Part shown: piece after piece, positions 58,261 to 64,000 of the stretch
How the letters are laid out: the number at the start of each line of letters is the position of its first letter
Position numbering within the stretch: position 1 is the first letter of the stretch
Assembly: GCA_015179045.1 (NCBI GenBank)
Contig: WHUZ01000003.1
Coordinates: 1,736,001 to 1,800,000, forward strand
DNA from: Kalaharituber pfeilii
Lineage: Eukaryota > Ascomycota > Pezizomycetes > Pezizales > Pezizaceae
Reading direction: 5' to 3'
DNA: 64,000 nt
Notes under the pieces: generated by a model
Databases searched by the model: none
Seen by the model: the letters and a program-made list of their open reading frames with translations, nothing else
Told to the model about the DNA's origin: nothing
Program-made: the position numbers and the translations under genes

Positions 58261-59723
58261 GCAGTAACTGGCCTCCCGACCGAGAGGCCCTATATACCCA
58301 CCACACTCCTACTCCCATACCTCCCCCCTACCTCCCCCTGCACTGATCCATTCCCGCTCTCTACTGTGCTCGATCTTCTCAAATACTCACCATGCTACAC
58401 ATACTTATCATGCTATGCTGCCACCACACTTGCTATACTTAATAACATGCATATGAATACATACTCATCATGCTTCTAAGTCACTATGCCGTACCATGCT
58501 TAAGGGTGTCTGGTGTGGTTACTGCCAAGGTATGGCACACACGTGGGTGTAGCGAGGAGCCAATGTAACGCAGTTGCCTAAGCCGAAATAGAACTATGCT
58601 ATAAGAAGGGACGATTTAGTCTGGGGGACGATTGCTGGCATCAAACGTAATTGACATTAAGCGATCCAATAATTTTTTTTTCTGTAATGGTGCTGCGCTT
58701 TTTTTCTTGGCGCTAGGCTCAGTACATAATAGACTAGCAGTAACTGGCCTCCCGACCGTGAGGCCCTCCATACACCACGCTCCTACCCCCATACCTCCCC
58801 CCCTAGCACTGATCCACTCTCGCTCTCCACTGCGTTCAATCTTCCACCATGCTATACATATTTATCATGCTATGCTGCCACCATGCTTGCTATACTTCAT
58901 AACATGCATATGAATATATACTCAAGCAGTAACTGGCCTCCCGACCGAGAGGCCCTCCATACCACCACGCTTCTACTCCCATACCTCCCCCCTAACCCCC
59001 CCTGCACTGATCCACTCCCGCTTTCTACTGTGCTCAATCTTCTCAAATACTCACCATGCTACACATACTTATCATACTATGCTGCCACCACGCTTACTAT
59101 ACTTCATGACATGCATATAAATACATACTCATCATACTTCTAAGTCACTATGCCGTACCATGCTTAGGGGTGTCTGGTGTAGTTGCTGCCAAGGTGTAGC
59201 GAGGACCCAATGGAACGCAGTTGCCTAAGCCGAGATAGAACTATGCTCTAAGAAGGGACGATTGCTGGCAGCAAACGTAATCGACATTAAGCGATCCAAT
59301 GATATTTTTTTCTGTAATGGTGCTGCGCTTTTTTCTTGGCGCTAGGCTCAGTACATAATAGACAAGCAGTAACTGGCCTCCCGACCGAGAGGCCCTCTAT
59401 ACCACCACGCTCCTACTCCCATACCGCCCCCCTACCTCCCCCCTGCACTGATCCATTCCCGCTCTCTACTGTGCTCGATCTTCTCAAATACTCACCATGC
59501 TACACATACTTATCATGCTATGCTGTCCTGCCATGGCGAAGAGCCGCATGCGGGGTCATGTGACAAAAAAAAAAAAAAAAAAAAAAATCATGCTATACTT
59601 CATGACATGCATATGAATACATACTCATCATGCTTCTAAGTCACTATGCCGTACCATGCTTAAGAGTGTGTGGTGTGGTTGCTGCCAAGGTGTAGCGAGG
59701 ACCCAATGGAACGCAGTTGCCTA
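58261..59723. repeat. Tandem array units 2 to 5 (left part of 5)
   Basis: Unit starts at 58261, 58737, 58926 and 59366, each opening gcagtaactggcctcccgac. A full unit continues through catgctacacatacttatca, aagtcactatgccgtacca, gaacgcagttgcctaagccg, and ends near cgctaggctcagtacataat. Unit 3 (58737-58925) is truncated. Units 2 and 4 keep an uninterrupted TA at 58579-58580 and 59226-59227, where unit 1 and unit 5 carry insertions. Confidence 0.85.
59526..59588 (+). mobile_element. Tiny poly-A-tailed insertion (LINE 3' scrap)
   Basis: Absent from other units: about 35 bp ending gcatgcggggtcatgtgac followed by about 27 A. The terminus resembles 51945-51965 and, loosely, the LINE ends at 33340 and 36430. 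A 5'-truncated retroposition is the simplest reading. Confidence 0.5.
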
Positions 59724-61594
59724 GCGTGCCCGATGTAGTAACGATCTGCCCCCCTGTAACGATCCACTCTCTGGGCACTCCTCGTCAAACATTCCTCGCT
59801 CTACTACTTATTTTGGATATATTGCAACTATAGAAATTGCTTAACATTATACCAATTTGACATCGCTGAATCAGAATTTGCTATCATAATGAGGAAAAAA
59901 TCAAAATTCCAATACTTACAACTAAATATATCATTATTCACCTAATTTGAGTCCTCCCTGTATATAGTATAGCTCAACATTCTCGAAATCAGAAAAATTA
60001 TATAGAAAACTAGTAATTCTCATCTATCTAGGGCTGGTCTTTTTATTAAAAGTCAATATTGCATATACAGATCATGTGAGATGCATTGCACCTTCAATTG
60101 TATAGAAGTAGTTTATATTCATGAGCTAATCTCTATACCTTGATCTGACCTTCAGTGTTCCTAGACTCCTCAAGTGATTCAGGAATACCGGGACTTGAAG
60201 TAGTAGTAGTTGAAGCACTAGGGGTGGTAACAGTAACTCCTTCTGAGGTGCCAGGTATGACAGAAGAGACCTATGGCTCAAATCTGCTATTGGAACCTTC
60301 TTCTACCCACCCCCCCTTCTAGTATTCAGACTTTCCTATCTCATGAACTAAAGATCTTTCCCAGCCCCAGCCTTGCATGTGAGTTCCTCTATGGTATCTT
60401 TTTGTAACTTGTTCAGCTGCAGCCATCTCTCTCTATTTTCGTTCCTCTTTTGCCTTACTTTCTCGATCCATCGCTGCTAACTACTTTGCATATCAGCGGC
60501 TTCTTTCTTATCCTAAACTATTTTCGCACCTTCTGAAGTTTCTCTTCCTCCTTTCTGACCTTCGCTGGTACTCTCTGCTTCCTTTTCGACATCTCCTACT
60601 ATTTTTTCCTTCTATTTCCAGTATTGCTTTAACTTCAGCTCGAGGCGGCTTAGGAGGAAGTGAGTGAATATAACGTCTTGGGCGTCTTGGGTAGAGAACC
60701 GCATCCCACCAGATCAGTGAAAAAAACACTTGACTAGTGACGTTTACTAGTCCTCTGCATAGCTCATTTAGCAATACGCACCTGCATCCCATATATTTGC
60801 TGTCGCATTTGGCATACGCCGCATATACGCTCTATCGGCCACCCGAGGTGACCCATGACAGCAAGGCAAAAGAAGAACGAAAATAGAGAGAGATGGCTGC
60901 AGCTGAACAAGTTACAAAAAGACACCATAGAGGAACTCACATGCAAGGCTGGGGCTGGGAAAGATCTTTAGTTCATGAGATAGGAGGGTCTGAATACTAG
61001 AAGGGGGGTGGGTAGAAGAAGGTTCCAATAGCAGATTTGAGCCATAGGTCTCTTCTGTCATACCTGGTACCTCAGAAGGAGTTACTGTTACCACCCCTAG
61101 TGCTTCAACTACTACAACTTCAAGTCCCGGTATTCCTGAATCACTTGAGGAGTCTAGGAACACTGAAGGTCAGATCAAGGTATAGAGATTAGCTCAGGAA
61201 CATAAACTACTTCTATACAATTGAAGGTGCACTGCATCCCACATGATCTGTATATGCAATATTGACTTTTAATTAAAAGACCAGCCCTAGATAGATGAGA
61301 ATTACTAGTTTTCTATATTATTTTCCTGATTTCGAGGATGTTGAGCTATACTATACACAGGGAGAGCTCAAATTAGGTGAATAATAATGAATTTGGTTGT
61401 AAATAATGGAATTTTGATTTCTTCCTCATTATGATAGCAAATTCTGATTCAGCGATGTCAAATTAGTATAATGTTAAGCAATTTCTATAGTTGCAATATA
61501 TCCAAAATAAGTAGTAGAGCGAGGAATGTTTGACGAGGAGTGCCCAGAGAATGGATCGTTACAGGGGGGCAGATCGTTACCACTTCGGGCACGT
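59724..61594. mobile_element. Inverted-duplicated pogo/Fot1-type element end (large palindrome)
   Basis: Arms of about 730 bp (59724 to about 60455, and about 60866 to 61594) are closely matching complements around a 410-bp spacer, starting gcgtgcccgatgtagtaacg. TA flanks at 59722-59723 and 61595-61596. On the minus strand the left arm and spacer encode a decayed pogo-transposase C-terminal tail (ending with EGVTVTT and STTTTSSPGIPESL-like text), parallel to 55750-55920 of the full element; the right arm repeats it on the plus strand. No catalytic domain. Related single arm at 50051-50780. Confidence 0.8.
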
Positions 61595-61714
61595 TAAGCC
61601 GAGAAGGAACTATGCTGCTCGCATCAAACGTAATTGACATTAAGCGATCCAATGAATTTTTTTTCTGTAATGGTGCTGCGCTTTTTTCTTGGCGCTAGGC
61701 TCAGTACATAATAG
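61595..61714. repeat. Array unit 5, right part
   Basis: Resumes after the element with taagccgagaaggaactatg and ends at the shared cgctaggctcagtacataat. This closes the array. Confidence 0.8.
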
Positions 61715-61948
61715 ATGGTGAAATATGAAATATAAACCGATGGAAACCGACGAAAAAGATACACGCACATACACACAAATACAAAACGTACACAATCTTT
61801 GAAAATTGCATAACGGCAAGTAGAGTTATACAAGTAAAAAAAAGAAACTACAGGTAATGGTACAAGACACAACACCCACAAATACAATCTACAATCTAAA
61901 ACAATCTCAACCCGTCCGCCTAATTCTTCCCCCTCAGCCTCACTCACC

Positions 61949-64000
61949 CTATGCCCCTGCCCCCACCCCCACCTCCTTTCTCAGCTCCAACTCTTCTCTC
62001 TGCCTCACCTCCTCGCTCGGTTCCACCTCCTCTTTAACCTCACTGATCTTCACTGGGATCTCCTCTCCAGTTCCCACCACGATTCCCTCATCCTCCCCCA
62101 ACTTCCTCTTCACAAATACTGCCCTCGGCAACTTCGTCTCTCCCTCTTCATATGGCTGTCCCGCCTCCTCCCTCGCTAGATCATTGATCCACTTGGCTCG
62201 CGGCCGCCACCCCCTCTCCCTCGTCAACTTGCTGACCAAATACAACCAGCACAGCGCATTTCCCACTGTTCCAACCTCATCCGAGACCGAGGTTCTAGCA
62301 TAATCACTAATACGGCGGTAGAGCGCGGGGTCTGTCCAGAGGTCGTAAAGATAGTCCGCTACGGATTGTGTGTCACCGGGCTGGACGAGGTAGCCGTTCT
62401 TGCCGTGCTGAAGTTGCAGCGGGATGCCGCCTGCGCGAGTGGCGACAACCGGTTTACCGTGGTGCAGGGCCTCGGAAACCTTCACCTCGAATCCCTCGCG
62501 AGTCGACAATTGCAGGGCAATCTTCGCGTTCGTCAAGAGGGCATTAAGCACTATCCGCCAGTTAGCACCTCTACTTACCCTTCACCCATTGATTCGGGGC
62601 GGGGAGAACCTACTTTGATCAGAAGGCCCAATCCTCATCACAATAATATCATTCGCACAGTGGGCATACGGCTCTTGCTCCAACAACTTCATAGTCTCGT
62701 CATAAATAATGGATGCATCCGGATCATCCACTGCCCCATGCCCACAAATCAAGAGTTGGGGTGTCCTCCTAAAAGGCAACTCCTCGTCCAGCCTCTTTCT
62801 CAGTCTGCAAAACGCATCAATCACATCCGGAATACCCTTTGACGGATCAAATCTCGCAACTTGGATGATATAATCTCTTTGTGGATACTGCAGCTTTGAC
62901 ATGTGGATATCCGTGCACATTGTCCTAAAGTTGTGGTGATAATATCTCAAATCCCACTCGCGAAGAACTTTGTTTAAGCCATCAAGCCAATCCGTGCATG
63001 CTGGCATCAAACCCACTTTCCCCAGCGGCACCACATCGGGAACAAAGCTCTCCATTGGGTGCGAAATAAAGATGTCCGCGAACTTAATCTTATCCCAGAG
63101 ATAGCTCCATACCTCTTGCTGCGGGGATCCATCAATCGCAACCAAGTCTGAGCGAATTTCAATGTGACTTCTATAGATAACTGGGACCTCCGGCCGCGCC
63201 TTCTTGATAAGCGGAATCAAACCTGGCATTTGTGGGTCATCGATAATCACAACGTCAGCACCACCCTTCGCAAGAGGACCACCAGGTGAAAGCCAGCTCC
63301 TTTGGGCATTATACGTAATCCACTCGTCAATTAGGTGCTTCTGTTGATCCGTCAAACGCACATTTGGCCCGGCAACACCTTGCAAAATATTGTGGTTCGT
63401 TTTCGTGATACGGAATACGCGCGGGTTTGGCTTCGGCACATACCTGCAATTGTAAGGAATGACTTCAGTCACTCTTCCCAGCTTGAGGGTAACGAACAGC
63501 GAACTCACCAATTCGCATGCACCCCTGACATCCTCATAAACCTCAAGAGCGCATGTCTCATCAGCGCAACACCACCGCCTTGCGGTGTACTACTAAAAAA
63601 AGCCATCTTAATCTTCCTTGTCCTCAAGTCCTTCGCGAACTTCATCGTCGTATTCCATGTCCCGTCGGACATAACTGTACCTTTGTACTCTTCCATATTT
63701 GACACCAACCTCACTCTCCCTCCACTATCAATGTCAACCTGATTCCTGAACCCAATACACAACGCCGGATTCCCACCGGGTCCAAAATCTTTCGTACATT
63801 TCCTTGCCGCTGAATCCGCTTGCTCGTCAACATCAATCGGGATCCTTTCTCCCGAAGCCATGTCAGAAATTATCCCGTCAACTCCACCTGAGTTTGCCAA
63901 CGCAGAAATGTCCGAGCGGAGTTCCCAGTCCTCCTCTAATCCAAGTCCGTACTTTGGTGCAGTATGTTGGACCTTGTACACCATAGTGACAATATCCATA
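61949..64000 (-). CDS. Retaining trehalose phosphorylase (Ccg-9-like), GT4 family; 5' end outside window
   Basis: Minus-strand exons: beyond 64000 to 63509, 63443-62614, 62550-61949. Intron 63508-63444 (GTGAGT...CAG) joins GVHANW to YVPKPNPRVF; intron 62613-62551 joins PSDQ to MLNALLTNAK. Both keep frame. The protein has a GT-B fold glycosyltransferase pattern: FFSSTPQGGGVALMRHAL near the N-terminal domain, VVIIDDPQMPGLIP, PVIYRSHIEIRSD, YIIQVARFDPSKGIPDVIDA, and the GT4 nucleotide/phosphate-site block REGFEVKVSEALHHGKPVVA containing the EX7E pair, then TRAGGIPLQL. This set is typical of fungal trehalose phosphorylase, which reversibly converts trehalose and phosphate to glucose and glucose 1-phosphate in the cytosol. 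A charged Glu/Lys-rich tail of about 60 residues ends the protein. About 640 residues are visible. Confidence 0.88.

Overview
The window looks like nuclear DNA of a filamentous ascomycete. Genes are sparse and split by short GT-AG introns of about 50-125 bp. Two genes are fungal core functions (MLH3, Mediator subunit 5), one is a CFEM-type small secreted protein, and one is a fungal retaining trehalose phosphorylase. Much of the rest is decayed transposons: Tc1/mariner, pogo/Fot1, PIF/Harbinger, LINE ends and MITEs. The transposon load and low gene density would suit a Pezizomycete such as a truffle, but that placement is inference.

Layout. 1-2106 is the 3' part of an MLH3-type mismatch-repair gene that runs off the left edge. 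About 2000-13500 is a tandem segmental duplication. Each unit carries one IRG-like (interferon-inducible-GTPase-like) gene, at 5916-6989 and 10155-11438. The junction at about 7517 still holds a copied scrap of the MLH3 3' end. The second GTPase has a 21-bp minisatellite that expands one heptad into twelve. Younger insertions (a Tc1-like element, a TA-flanked MITE, a 422-bp solo-LTR-like insertion, a decayed Harbinger transposase) make the two units differ. About 13500-41600 is essentially a gene desert of transposon relics, hairpins and inverted repeats. 41861-42820 is a conserved-looking protein gene, 43800-47695 is Mediator subunit 5 (MED5/Nut1), and 48229-49855 (minus) is a gene combining a nuclease-like N-terminal half with a fungal-type kinase.

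50051-61714 is dominated by pogo/Fot1-type elements and a tandem array of units of roughly 430-480 bp. A nearly full-length but broken pogo-like element (53598-56300) and an inverted-duplicated derivative (59724-61594) occupy the same TA dinucleotide in two different array units, while two other units show the empty site. A CFEM-type secreted protein gene (57055-57582) lies between array segments. The right edge (61949-64000, minus) carries most of a trehalose phosphorylase (Ccg-9-like) gene.

The most interesting content is the young IRG-like GTPase pair with heptad expansion, the nuclease-kinase gene, the re-used transposon target site, and a CFEM gene that may need a 6-nt microexon. All functional assignments come from motif recognition by eye; no database search was run.
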